From Bowdeniella nasicola (GTDB lineage Bacteria; Actinomycetota; Actinomycetes; Actinomycetales; Actinomycetaceae): a stretch of 33,860 nt of DNA. This document shows, one piece after another, positions 10,931 to 20,249 of the stretch. The notes below the pieces were generated by a model, which had not been told where the DNA came from, did no database searches, and saw only the letters and a program-made list of their open reading frames with translations. Location of the stretch: positions 1-33,860 of the forward strand of contig NZ_MQVR01000019.1 in NCBI RefSeq assembly GCF_001907295.1. The letters run 5' to 3'. A program made the translations under genes and the position numbers. The stretch's first letter is position 1. Every line of letters starts with the position of its first letter.

Positions 10931-12105
10931 CGGATGCGCTCGTGATGACGCTGCCCGTTTGCGCGACCGCTTCGACCATGCCGGCGCGCGTACCGAGGTG
11001 CTCGGCCTCGTGGCGCGCGGTGGACGAGGAAGATCGTGTAGTCGATGCTGAGCGCGACGAGGAACAGGAACGCGAGGATCGGTACCTGCAGGTCGAGCGC
11101 CTGCTGATCGAACAGGACTCGGCTCAGCCACGAACCCGCGCCGATCGCCGCGACGGCGCCCACCTGGGCATCGGCGTTCGCGATCGGGTGTACGGTTTCG
11201 CGCAGTTCGGCGACCTGGTTCAGGCTTTGCTCGGTGCTCGGCGAGTACTCGCTCGTCACCATGACCTTCGTCGGCGCACCGTCGGCATTCTGGCCCACGG
11301 GATGCGCCCGCACGACGCCCTCGACGTCGTTCGCGGCAGCGACGACGTTTTCAGCAGCGGTGGAATTGGCAACGATCCAGATCGCTGCGCCTCCCCGGGC
11401 GGGAAGTGCTCCGACAGGGTCTGCAGGCCCGTCGCCGATTCGGACTGCACGCGGAATTTTTCGAGATGGTCGAGGCCGACCGGCGTGCCGAACAGGCCGC
11501 TCGCCATGACGGCGAGCAGGGCGATACCGCCGACGAGACTGGCCGCGGGCCGCTTCGCGACGTCGAGGCAAGAATCGCCGACACGGTATTGCGCCACGCG
11601 GTCGCGAGCGCCGCCCGGTCATTGTCGGTGCGTTGGAGTTCCTCGCGGTAGCGCGAAATCAGCAGCAGCGCGTAGTTCGTGCCGGCACCGAAAACGAGCA
11701 CGCTGACGATTCCCGCGTCGAACGCGAAGCCCCACGCCGTGCCCGCGGCCGCGACGTCCTCACTGACCATCGGACCCTGCGACTCGCCGGCCGCATGCGA
11801 CAGCAGCACTGGCAGCAAACCCTTAAGGTCGGCGACGTCCGTCTCCGACAGTTCAGCCCCGTCATTGCGGGAGGCGACGACGAGCACCGACTGCTGATCG
11901 GCGTTCGGGAACGTCCCGAGCAGATCAGAAACCTGTGACGCTTCGGAATTGACGGGGGCCTGACGTTAGCGGACGGCGCCTGCGCACCGCGAAACACGCC
12001 GAACAAGACAGTGACGATAAGGAGCGCTTACCCAAGGGCGACCAACGCGCCCCGGCGCGAGGTCAGCCGGTCAGCAAGATGCGGACGAGTTGATAATTCA
12101 GCCAT
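10931..12105 (-). pseudogene. MMPL/RND-type transporter, frameshifted and truncated
   Basis: The minus strand encodes recognisable pieces of an MMPL-family membrane exporter in several frames. From ATG at 12105 comes a 25-residue start ending GALVALG before a TAA at 12030-12028. Then follow, in other frames, LLIVTVLFGVFRGAQAPS, ASQVSDLLGTFPNADQQS, the GAGTNYALLLISRYREELQR motif of the transmembrane domain, SLVGGIALLAVMASGLFG, and LALSIDYTIFLVHRA near 11050, ending GMVEAVAQTGSVITSA near 10935. At least four frame changes are needed. The C-terminal part of a normal 700-residue or longer transporter is absent. MMPL proteins export drugs or lipids; this one cannot be functional. Confidence 0.88.
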
Positions 12106-12165
12106 GACACCCACTTCACCAAGCGCACGGATCTCCCCACACCGTGGAAGTGGTGGAACTTCCTG

Positions 12166-12181
12166 TCAACCAAATGGTTAA
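12166..12181. promoter_or_regulatory. Operator-like dyad between transporter remnant and deacetylase
   Basis: TCAACCAAATGGTTAA is a near-perfect dyad (TCAACCA/TGGTTAA, 6 of 7). On the minus strand it overlaps TTGACA (bases 12169-12164), a consensus -35 box pointing toward the MMPL remnant. TetR- or MarR-type repressors often bind such sites in front of MMPL exporters. No such regulator gene is in this window. Confidence 0.45.
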
Positions 12182-12254
12182 TATATCCGCCGAAGGCGCA
12201 GTTTTTGGCGACGCGATAGGGTCGAAGTGATGTGTACGACAGGGGGCTTACATC

Positions 12255-13256
12255 ATGACTCGACGTTCGATTCCGACTCGCGCCGCCGCCATCGGCGCAC
12301 TCCTCGCGTTGTCGATCGCCGCGTGCACACCGACCGGCGATAAACCCGGCGAGAACTGACCGAGTGCGGCGCCGACGACCTCGGCCGCGCAACCGACAGA
12401 CAGCGCGTCGCCCGAACCGACGGCCACCGAATCCGAAGAGCCGACCGAAACTCCAGACCCGAGCGGCCGCAAGGCCAGCAATGTTCCAATGGAAAAGCTC
12501 AAGCCGGGCGAAAAGCCGCCGCAGTTCATCATCGTGTCGTTCGACGGCGCCGGCTCGCACACGAAGTGGCAAGAATTCATGGCGGTCGCCAAGAAGCACG
12601 ACGCGCGTTTCGTCGGCTTCGTGACCGGCACCTACTTCATCGACGATGCGAAGAAGTCCGTCTACCAGGGGCCCGGCCACAAGGCGGGCAAGTCCTCGGT
12701 TGGTTTCGGCGGCGATGTCGAGCGGATCCGCAACCTCGTCAACGATCTCAATGAGGCCTACGAGGCCGGCCACGAAATCGGCACTCACTACAACGGCCAC
12801 TTCTGTGTCGGCGCTGCCCTATCGGGCAACGACTGGTCGATCGCGGACTGGACGAACGAGATTGAGCAGTTCAAAAAGTTTTTGACCGACCACAAAAAGA
12901 TCAACGGATACGACGACTCCTTCCCCGACCTCAAGGTGCCGGTCGACCACATCAAGGGCGGACGCACCCCCTGCCTCGAAGGCAAGCTCGACCGCATGAT
13001 CCCCGCGTGGAAGGACGCCGGCTTCACCTACGACACGTCGATGGTGCTCTCCAGCGGGCTGTCGTGGCCGGTGAACAAGGACGGGATCTGGAAGTTCCAG
13101 ATGCCCGTCGTGAACTCGCCTGCCTTCAAGTTGCTCAACTTTGATCCCGCACGTGACCCCGAGGCTGCCGCCACGTTCGATGCCACGTGGCAAAAGCTCT
13201 CCGAGGGGGGCACCGCCTTGATGCCCCTCGACGAGTACCCCTTCAATCCACGCTAA
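12255..13256 (+). pseudogene. Lipoprotein polysaccharide deacetylase, nonsense-mutated and fused
   Basis: An ATG at 12255 with AGGGGG at 12241-12246 opens a lipoprotein signal whose lipobox ends LSIAAC at Cys24, but codon 35 is TGA (12357-12359). The same frame then continues through a Ser/Thr/Pro/Glu linker into a NodB-like deacetylase domain with SFDGAG (Asp97), HEIGTH (173-178) and RTPC motifs. Such enzymes remove acetyl groups from wall or capsule glycans. At about 13128 the deacetylase stops after NSPAF and runs into the end of a VOC (PhnB-like) domain, KLSEGGTALMPLDEYPF, ending at TAA 13254-13256. An internal ATG at 12489 would give 255 residues with no signal. I regard it as a broken chimera. 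Confidence 0.75.
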
Positions 13257-13787
13257 GGCTGGATTCAAGACCGCTTCGGAGTCTCGTGGCAGCTCATGTT
13301 GACCAATCCCGACGGGGAGCCCCGGCCCTTTGTCACCACGCAGCTCATGTTTGGTGGCGACGCACAAAACCGCGCGAAAGAAGCGATCGAGTACTATCTC
13401 GCGACCTTCCAAAACTCGCGTGCAGACACCATCGTGCCCTATCCCGAACCGACCGGACCCGCACCCGCGGGCGGCATCATGTTCGCCGAATTCCAACTCG
13501 AGAACCAGTGGTTTTCGGCCATGGACTCCGGCGTTGAACAGTACTTCTCGTTCACACACGGGGTCTCGCTTGCGGTCAAATGCCGCGACCAGGACGAGAT
13601 CGACCGCTACTGGTCAGCGCTTTCCGCCGTTCCCGAGGCGGAGCAGTGTGGCTGGTGCATGGACCAATTCGGCGTCAGCTGGCAGATCCAGCCCGAGAAC
13701 ACCACCGATCTCATGGCCGATCCGGCCTGCTTTCAGCGACTGGAACACATAAAGAAGATCGACATCGCCGAACTGATCGGCGAGTAG
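13257..13787 (+). pseudogene. VOC/PhnB-like protein, 3' part of the same broken frame
   Basis: This continues in frame from the TAA at 13254. The codons GWIQDRFGVSWQLML complete the VOC domain begun before the stop, so TAC (Tyr) to TAA is the likely mutation in a family whose motif is normally RYGW. A second VOC domain follows (about 13310-13740) with EAIEYYLATFQNSR, FRAMDSG-like FSAMDSGVEQYF and CGWCMDQFGVSWQIQP. PhnB-like proteins share the glyoxalase fold, but many have no known substrate. The only ATG near the front (13296) lacks a ribosome binding site, so independent translation is doubtful. Confidence 0.65.
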
Positions 13788-13791
13788 CAGC

Positions 13792-13836
13792 CCGATGGGC
13801 GGGTAGGACGCAGTGAGCCTCCTACCCGCCCATCGG
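13792..13836. terminator. Bidirectional hairpin between VOC remnant and sialidase
   Basis: A perfect 17-bp GC-rich stem (13792-13808 with 13820-13836) and 11-base loop lie between two convergent reading frames. No T-run follows on either strand, but position and stability suit a shared terminator. Confidence 0.65.
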
Positions 13837-13846
13837 CGTACGCGGT

Positions 13847-16000
13847 CTAGGACAGCGCAGTCTTCCGGCGCACGATCAGTGCCCCGAGGCCGCCGAGCAG
13901 CAGCGCACCCGCACCGATCGCGAGCGCCACGCCGCTCGACCCCGTGATCGGCAGGGCCGGCTGGCTAGATGTGCTCGGAGCAGCGGTAGCGGTCGGCGAG
14001 ACCGGTTCCGACGGATCCGCGGTCGGCTGCATCGTCGGCTCGTCCGTCGGGGCCACGGTTGGTTCCTCGGTGGGTTCGACCGTGGGCTCCTCGGTTGGCT
14101 CGACCGTCGGTTCCTCAGTCGGCTCCTCCGTGGGTTCCGGCTTTGTCTCCACGAGCTGGATGGTCGGCTCCGACAGCTTAATCGTCGTCACGTCCGAGCC
14201 CGAGGTCGATACCCATGTCGTTTCCGGCGTGAATGAACCCTTGTCGAGGTCCGCCTGCGTCACCACGTGGTACGGGAACGGGCAGTCATACGACTTGTTG
14301 CCACCGAGTGTGGAGTAGCGGCAGTTCTTCTTGGCGGTGGCGGGATCGAAATCCTCGAGATTGCCCGATGGCACGACTTTCGTCGTCGCGTTCGACAGGT
14401 TCGTGACGTGGAAGTTGAACTTCAGTACGTCGCCGACGGCGTAGGGGAGCTCCTTCGGGTTCGTGTGCTTCACGGTGACGGCGATGCGCCCGTCGACCTC
14501 ATCGGCGGTCTTCGGGACGATGACGCTTAGCGTTCCGCTCGAGATGCGCCCGTTCTTATCGGTGAGGGTGAGCGGGATCTGGTAGGTGCCACTCGACGCG
14601 CCGGCGGGGACAGCGACCTTCGCTGTGACGGTGGTCGTGCCACTCGCGGCAAGCTTCGTGAGCGTTCCGTCGAGCTCGACGGTCCAGCCCTGCGGCGCTT
14701 TCGCGGTGAGGGAATCGACGCTGATCGCGGGGCCGAATTGGTTCTGCACCGTGATCTCGGCGCTGCCGGTCGTGCCGCGTTCGATCTCGACTTCGTTGGC
14801 GGTCAGCGGCGCGCACAGCCCGTTCAGCCACGAGGTGTTGAACTTCGAGAAGATGATGCCGTTATGGCCGGGCTCCCACAGGAGACCGATCTTGCCATCG
14901 GGCAGTGTCGCGAGCGTGGAGTAGGCCATCTGGCCCTTTGCGAAGACCTTGGAGATCGGCCACGTCTTGCCGTCATCGCAAGAGACGCGCACCGTCCCGT
15001 TGGAGCGGTTGTCGGTCGTGGCGGCGTTCGAGAACAGGAGGACCTTTGCCTCGGGGCTGCCCTGCTTCGCATTCGGGAATGCGCGCAGGATTGAGCCGTT
15101 ATTCGTCGGGTCGATGAGCTGCTTGTCGTAATGCCACGGCCCGTAGGAATGTCCGCCGTCGGTCGAGTACGCGATCTTGCGGTAGCCGGAGCGGGCCGAG
15201 TCGCGCGAGTTCAGCATGACGGTGCCATCGGAGAGCTCGACGGTCTTGTTCTCATCCATCCCGGTGCCGAACGGCTCGCCAGACTTCCAGGTTTTGCCGT
15301 GGTCATCGGAGTAGATCGAGACGGACTGCAGGTCCCCGTTCGGCGGCAGGATCGCGTACTGCTGGATCAGGCGACCCTTGTACTTGCCGTACTTCAGTTG
15401 GATGCCCTGGCCGGAGGAGGCAAAGCGCGATCGGATCGACAGATCCGGCGTAATCTCGGCCGTGATATCGCGGCTCGTCCACGTCTTGCCATCGTCATCG
15501 GACTGCGCGACATAGGCGTGCAGGACCTCGCGGTCGTTCGGGTCGACGCCCGGCTTGGAACCGAAGAAGCCCTGGTTATAGGACTTCACGTGGAAGTTGA
15601 AGATCGTTCCGGTCTCTCGATCGACGAGGTAACTCGGATCCGAATACCCCTCCTTGGGGTCGGCCTTACCCGCATTGATGACGGTCTGCTCGCCCCAGGT
15701 CTTTCCGTTGTCCTCCGAACGGCGTTGCAGGATCGAGTTCGGGCCCGGCGCATCGATGCCGGTGGGGCGTCCGTCGTAGGATGCAAGGATGGTTCCTGCG
15801 TTAGTGACTGCGAGGGCCGGAATGCGGTAGTTCGGGAAGACCCCGTCGCCTCCCATAGCCAGTTGCTGCTGAGTGTATTGCGGTTGATCATCCGACCACA
15901 GGGAGTCGGCGTCATAGTCGCCTGAGGGCGCGGCCGACACGGGTAGAGCGAGCAGCATGGTGAGGGCGCATACGCCGATGGCGAGGCGAGAGGATCTCAT
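13847..16000 (-). CDS. nanH: Cell-wall-anchored exo-alpha-sialidase
   Basis: Sialidases release terminal sialic acid from host glycans. ATG at 16000 is chosen because AAAGGAG lies just upstream (16012-16006); a frame extension to 16021 lacks one. The 717-residue product has a signal peptide cleaved near VSA-AP (23-24), the catalytic YRIP motif with Arg59, and five Asp boxes (SEDNGKTW, SDDDGKTW, SDDHGKTW, STDGGHSY, SCDDGKTW). A NEW3-type beta-sandwich domain follows at about 405-490, another extracellular domain to about 610, a Pro-Thr-Glu repeat spacer (617-663), and the sorting signal LPITG at 683-687 with a hydrophobic helix and RRK tail. It should be covalently attached to the wall by sortase, and points to life on animal mucosa. 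Confidence 0.95.
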   Translation of the reverse strand: MRSSRLAIGVCALTMLLALPVSAAPSGDYDADSLWSDDQPQYTQQQLAMGGDGVFPNYRIPALAVTNAGTILASYDGRPTGIDAPGPNSILQRRSEDNGKTWGEQTVINAGKADPKEGYSDPSYLVDRETGTIFNFHVKSYNQGFFGSKPGVDPNDREVLHAYVAQSDDDGKTWTSRDITAEITPDLSIRSRFASSGQGIQLKYGKYKGRLIQQYAILPPNGDLQSVSIYSDDHGKTWKSGEPFGTGMDENKTVELSDGTVMLNSRDSARSGYRKIAYSTDGGHSYGPWHYDKQLIDPTNNGSILRAFPNAKQGSPEAKVLLFSNAATTDNRSNGTVRVSCDDGKTWPISKVFAKGQMAYSTLATLPDGKIGLLWEPGHNGIIFSKFNTSWLNGLCAPLTANEVEIERGTTGSAEITVQNQFGPAISVDSLTAKAPQGWTVELDGTLTKLAASGTTTVTAKVAVPAGASSGTYQIPLTLTDKNGRISSGTLSVIVPKTADEVDGRIAVTVKHTNPKELPYAVGDVLKFNFHVTNLSNATTKVVPSGNLEDFDPATAKKNCRYSTLGGNKSYDCPFPYHVVTQADLDKGSFTPETTWVSTSGSDVTTIKLSEPTIQLVETKPEPTEEPTEEPTVEPTEEPTVEPTEEPTVAPTDEPTMQPTADPSEPVSPTATAAPSTSSQPALPITGSSGVALAIGAGALLLGGLGALIVRRKTALS

Positions 16001-16022
16001 CGGGTCTCCTTTGACTGGCACG

Positions 16023-16039
16023 TCTGATCATACGTCAGA
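16023..16039 (-). promoter_or_regulatory. nanH promoter with overlapping dyad
   Basis: On the minus strand TATGAT (16032-16027) is a good -10 element 27 bases before the nanH start; no clear -35 box is seen. It sits inside the dyad TCTGA-N7-TCAGA (16023-16027 and 16035-16039), which could be an operator for a sialic-acid or carbon-source regulator. The regulator is unknown. Confidence 0.4.
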
Positions 16040-16102
16040 TCTCCACCAATGTTACATGGCAGGTGGGCGAGCGGGACGTGGTTATCGCGGGAAAAATCCG
16101 GC

Positions 16103-16108
16103 TAGCCT
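16103..16108 (+). promoter_or_regulatory. Possible -10 of a leaderless GH13 transcript
   Basis: TAGCCT ends 8 bases before the ATG at 16117, the spacing expected when transcription starts on the start codon, as is common in actinobacteria. There is no ribosome binding site and no clear -35 box. An alternative start at 16153 is also possible. Confidence 0.35.
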
Positions 16109-16116
16109 GAGAACAG

Positions 16117-17967
16117 ATGGCAATCTTCCGGGACACGAAAGCGGGCGTAGCTATGGGCAAGAATCAGTGGTGGCGCGACCAGGTGGTCTATCAGATCTAC
16201 CCCCGATCATTCGCAGACTCCAACGGCGACGGAATCGGTGACCTGCGCGGGACCATCGACCACGTCGACCACCTGGCCCAACTCGGCGTCGGCGTCGTGT
16301 GGCTCTCACCGATCTGTGCCTCACCGCAAGACGACAACGGCTACGACATCTCGAACTACCAGCAGATCGACCCGATGTTCGGCACGCTCGAGGACTTCGA
16401 CGAACTCGTCGCCGCCCTGCACGCGCGCGACATCCGCCTCGTCATGGACCTCGTCGTCAACCACACCTCCGATGAGCACGAGTGGTTCATCGAATCCGCC
16501 TCCGCGAAGGACTCACCCAAACGCGACTGGTATATCTGGCGCGAGGGCAAGGACGGGAAGGAACCCAATAATTGGGAGTCGTTCTTCTCGGGCCCGACGT
16601 GGGAGTGGAACGAAGCCACCCAGCAGTACTACCTCCACCTATTCAGCAAGAAACAGCCTGACCTCAACTGGGAAAACCCCGAGGTGCGGCAGGCCGTCTA
16701 CGCGATGATGCGCTGGTGGCTGGAGCGTGGTGTCGACGGCTTCCGTATGGACGTCATCAACCTCATCTCTAAGGTGCCGGGCCTGCCCGACGGCCCGGTC
16801 GGCCCGACGGGGCGCGGCTCCTGCTTCGACGCGTGCGCGAACGGGCCTCGCTTCCACGAATTCCTCGCCGAGATGCGCCGCGAGGTCTTCGACGCCTACC
16901 CGGATCGCACGTTCCTCACGGTGGGGGAGACGCCCGGCATCGGGATCGACGATGCGCTGAAGTGCTCAGACCCCGCACGCGGCGAAGTCGACATGGTCTT
17001 CCAGTTCGAACACGTCGGTCTCGACAACAATCCCGGCGACAAGTTCGCGATCGACCGGCCCGAGCATACACTCACGAATCTCGCCGGAAACCTCGCAGCC
17101 TGGCAGGAGGGGATGGACGAGCGCGGCTGGAATTCGCTGTACTTCGAAAACCACGATCAGCCACGATCGGTCAGCCGCTGGGGCGATGACTCCGAAGAGA
17201 TCTCGCCCGCTGGCGGGACGTGGCGAGAACGATCCGCAAAGGCGCTCGCGGGCATGCTGCACGCGCACCGCGGGACGCCGTACGTCTACCAGGGACAGGA
17301 ACTCGGGATGAACAACACCCCGTGGCAGCGCCTGTCGGAGTTCCGCGACCTCGAGGTCCTCAACTATGTCGCGGTGCGTCAGGCCGAAGGAAAAGTTTTC
17401 GACGACATGCTCGCCGGCATCGCGCGAGTCAACCGCGATAACGCGCGCACACCGATGCAATGGAGTGGCGAACCGGGTGCCGGATTCTCGACGGGCGAGC
17501 CGTGGATTGCCGTGAACCCGGCGGCCGCGTACATCAACGCGGCAGCCCAGGTGGGTAAGCCCGGTTCGGTTTTCGAGTTCTATCGCGCCCTGATCGCGCT
17601 GCGCCGCGAGAACCCGGTACTCGTCCACGGCGACTTCGAGCTGCTCTCGCCGCTCGCCGACTGCGCCCATCCAGACCTGTGGGCGGTGCGTCGGATGTTC
17701 GACGGAGAGAGCCTGACGGCGCTTGCGAACTTCTCGCGGGAAGACGCCGAGGTACCTAGCGAGTGGTGGCCGCAGGGCGCGAGCGTCGTCCTCGGCAGTG
17801 ACCTTGACGCGGACGCGCGCGTGCTGCGCGGCTGGGAGTTCGTGTTCCTGTCGCACAGGGCCGACCGTGCGACAGGTGGTCGTTCAGCGTGTGGGGCAGA
17901 TACTGCTCGACGATCTAGATATCGCGGACCCGACTGTGGACGAGGTTGGACAGGGCCACATCGATGA
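16117..17967 (+). CDS. GH13 alpha-glucosidase / oligo-1,6-glucosidase
   Basis: This intracellular-type enzyme (no signal peptide) hydrolyses alpha-glucosides such as isomaltose, maltose or trehalose-like oligosaccharides. [15 protein letters not shown] opens the barrel. The GH13 motifs are clear: [14 protein letters not shown] with nucleophile Asp212, acid/base Glu271 in VGETPG, and ENHDQPR with His346-Asp347. The QPR and INLISK signature suits oligo-1,6-glucosidases (subfamily 31). ATG 16117 may be leaderless; 16153 is an alternative. The last 40 or so residues (after VLRGWEF, base 17838 on) are unlike the family and run antisense to a glgC remnant, so the native end is lost by a rearrangement. 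The catalytic domains are complete and activity may survive. Confidence 0.88.
   Translation: MAIFRDTKAGVAMGKNQWWRDQVVYQIYPRSFADSNGDGIGDLRGTIDHVDHLAQLGVGVVWLSPICASPQDDNGYDISNYQQIDPMFGTLEDFDELVAALHARDIRLVMDLVVNHTSDEHEWFIESASAKDSPKRDWYIWREGKDGKEPNNWESFFSGPTWEWNEATQQYYLHLFSKKQPDLNWENPEVRQAVYAMMRWWLERGVDGFRMDVINLISKVPGLPDGPVGPTGRGSCFDACANGPRFHEFLAEMRREVFDAYPDRTFLTVGETPGIGIDDALKCSDPARGEVDMVFQFEHVGLDNNPGDKFAIDRPEHTLTNLAGNLAAWQEGMDERGWNSLYFENHDQPRSVSRWGDDSEEISPAGGTWRERSAKALAGMLHAHRGTPYVYQGQELGMNNTPWQRLSEFRDLEVLNYVAVRQAEGKVFDDMLAGIARVNRDNARTPMQWSGEPGAGFSTGEPWIAVNPAAAYINAAAQVGKPGSVFEFYRALIALRRENPVLVHGDFELLSPLADCAHPDLWAVRRMFDGESLTALANFSREDAEVPSEWWPQGASVVLGSDLDADARVLRGWEFVFLSHRADRATGGRSACGADTARRSRYRGPDCGRGWTGPHR
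17847..17876. repeat. 10-bp inverted repeat at a rearrangement junction
   Basis: CCTGTCGCAC (17847-17856) and GTGCGACAGG (17867-17876) form a perfect dyad with a 10-base loop. It lies exactly where glucosidase-like sequence ends and the glgC remnant begins, so it may have promoted, or resulted from, the join. Confidence 0.55.
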
Positions 17968-18079
17968 GCCGGTAGCTTCCGCCCATTGGCAGGGCCGGTT
18001 TCACTCGATGATCGGTGAGCGCCCCGAGCCGGGATTCCTTGCCGCCGGCGAGAATGATCGCGGCAGGCGAGGTCATCAT
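17859..18079 (-). pseudogene. glgC-like nucleotidyltransferase N-terminal remnant
   Basis: From ATG at 18079 (or 18076) the minus strand encodes the start of a glucose-1-phosphate adenylyltransferase-like protein: [20 protein letters not shown], then [19 protein letters not shown], an in-frame TAG at 17917-17915 where the family has Trp, and [19 protein letters not shown]. GlgC makes ADP-glucose for glycogen or trehalose synthesis. About 70 of some 400 residues remain, with no ribosome binding site, so this is a dead fragment. It is joined antisense to the glucosidase end on one side and to a dehydrogenase fragment on the other. Confidence 0.88.
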
Positions 18080-18081
18080 TG

Positions 18082-18504
18082 AGGGAATCCCGAATGCCGG
18101 CCTGGGCAGAGGACGGCACGATGTATGCCTCCGAGTTCGGAGCCTCGACCTTCGACGAGCTCAACGTCATCGAAGCGGGCGGCAACTACGGCTGGCCCGA
18201 GGCCGAGGGGATCGCGAACGGTGTCTTCATCGACCCGATCGCGCAGTGGGCGACGGCGGACGCCTCGCCGAGCGGGATCGCGGTCGACGGGGATCGGGTG
18301 CTCATCGCGAATCTGCGTGGACGCAGCCTGCGCGCCGTCGACCGGAGCGATCCGACCCGGCAGGACCTGCTCATCGAAGGCCAGGGGCGGATCCGTGACG
18401 TGGTCGTGACACCCGAGGGTGAGATCTGGGCGGCGACGAGTAATCTCGACGGCCGCGGGGAGCCCGGCGAGCAGGGCGACCTCATCATCAACGTCTCGAG
18501 GTGA
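18082..18504 (+). pseudogene. PQQ-type sugar dehydrogenase, C-terminal remnant
   Basis: The plus strand carries the last third of a soluble aldose/glucose-sorbosone dehydrogenase: [52 protein letters not shown] and IRDVVVTPEGEIWAATSN, ending at TGA 18502-18504. These periplasmic or lipid-linked beta-propellers oxidise sugars with PQQ. The GNYGWP motif is diagnostic. Homology starts abruptly near 18082, where GGAATCCCGAA resembles the usual RNPEG stretch but is one base short, giving a frameshift. The N-terminal two thirds, signal and active-site half are missing. Confidence 0.85.
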
Positions 18505-18508
18505 GACA

Positions 18509-18546
18509 CAAAAGTGGCGGGCACCAACCGGTACCCGCCACTTTTG
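18509..18546. terminator. Bidirectional intrinsic terminator
   Basis: A 17-bp stem with one mismatch (18509-18525 and 18530-18546) and AACC loop has an A-run on the left arm and a T-run on the right. It can stop transcription from both convergent sides. Confidence 0.8.
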
Positions 18547-18556
18547 ATTGAGAAGG

Positions 18557-19492
18557 TTACTTCTTCAGATCGTCGATCTTCTTGTCGACGGCCTTCTTCG
18601 CGTTGTCCGCGGCTTCCTTGACGTTGTCGCCGGCGTCCTTGAGGTCCTCGCGAACCTCACCGAGCTTGCCGTCGTCCTTCTTGGCGAGATCGGAAGGCTT
18701 GACCTCGTCGACCGGCTTGGCGCCGAGGCCGCCGGCCGGAGCCTCGACCTTCACGTCCTTGCCGGAATCCTTCTCGACCTTGTCCTTGATCTCTTCGACC
18801 TTGGCGCCCACGGCGTCGGCAGCGTTCTTGGCGCCGTCCTTGACGTTGTCGACCGCGTCCTTGACCTTGTCGGCGAGCTGCGAATCATTCTTCGCGTGCA
18901 GCGCGACCGGCTTGGCGCCTTCGGCCTCGTTCCAGTACTCCTCCGCCCAGGGATCCTCGATCGGCTGGGTGCGACGCCACAGCAGGTAGCCAGCGCCAGC
19001 AGCAACGGTGCCGACGAGCACCCAACCGAAGGTCTTGGCAGCGGTGTTCGACTTCGGCTTCTTGCTAAGGGCCTTCTGCGCGGCCTTGCCAGCCTTGCGA
19101 GCCTTCTTGTCCAGACCCTTGGTCGACTGCGCGGCCTTCGCGGCATCGTGCATGGCCTTTTGAATCCGCGGCAGGTAGTCATCGGCGATGGCCTCGTAGG
19201 CGTGATCAACTTTCGGGCGCACGGCTTCCGTGGCGGCCTCGATCTTCGGCGCAGCAAATTTCACGGTTTCCTTACGGGCCCGGGCGTAGGCATCCTTGCC
19301 ACTGTCCAGGGCGTCCTTAACGCGCGGCTCGGCCCAATCCTGAGCCTGGCCGAAGTACTTCGCGGCCTGCTTCGACAGATCATGGGCCTGCTCGGAGACC
19401 AGGGAGCCCGCATCCTTAGCAGCAGAGCGTGCGCTCTTGGCTGCGAGAGCAGACTTCTTTTCGATCTTCTTCTTCTTGCAGCTGAACGACAT
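18557..19492 (-). CDS. Lys/Ala-rich single-pass coiled-coil protein, unknown
   Basis: A 311-residue protein that I do not recognise. GAGGAG just before ATG 19492 supports the start. The N-terminal half (about 1-150) is helical, rich in Ala and Lys. One membrane segment, FGWVLVGTVAAGAGYLLW, lies at about 153-172. Then comes an acidic IEDPWAEEYWNEAEG stretch and a long C-terminal part of repeated heptad-like units (DKVKDAVDNVKDGAKNAADA and DNVKEAADNAKKAVDKKIDD), resembling LEA or histone H1-like low-complexity repeats. It may link the membrane to DNA, wall or another partner. It has a good ribosome site and its own terminator, so it appears to be a single-gene transcript. Confidence 0.75.
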   Translation of the reverse strand: MSFSCKKKKIEKKSALAAKSARSAAKDAGSLVSEQAHDLSKQAAKYFGQAQDWAEPRVKDALDSGKDAYARARKETVKFAAPKIEAATEAVRPKVDHAYEAIADDYLPRIQKAMHDAAKAAQSTKGLDKKARKAGKAAQKALSKKPKSNTAAKTFGWVLVGTVAAGAGYLLWRRTQPIEDPWAEEYWNEAEGAKPVALHAKNDSQLADKVKDAVDNVKDGAKNAADAVGAKVEEIKDKVEKDSGKDVKVEAPAGGLGAKPVDEVKPSDLAKKDDGKLGEVREDLKDAGDNVKEAADNAKKAVDKKIDDLKK

Positions 19493-19718
19493 TGGGACTC
19501 CTCGTTCTTGTTGATTCCCACCACGTCATCTAAGCGTGGCTGCTGGTATCTATCTTGCCTTGTTCTGCCCGGGCGCGCAGGTCGTCGCCCCGGCAGCTGG
19601 GCCTAACTCTTCATCTTATTGCCCCACGTGAGCTGGCGCACCTAAAAGCGTGTTCATTCCCCGCGTACAGCGCGCTACCGCGTGCGCACGCGCGACGCGA
19701 ACATGGAACACTTAAACC

Positions 19719-20240
<522 letters not shown>

Positions 20241-20249
20241 GAGACGCGC

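Noticed and set aside
12357-12359. TGA in the deacetylase frame as selenocysteine or recoded codon
   Set aside because: No downstream selenocysteine-insertion hairpin is evident, the position is in a variable linker, and a second stop (TAA) in the same frame shows general decay.
14010-14150. Short tandem repeats in the sialidase gene as CRISPR-like array
   Set aside because: The repeats encode the EPTEEPTVEP wall-spanning spacer in frame and lack regular spacers.
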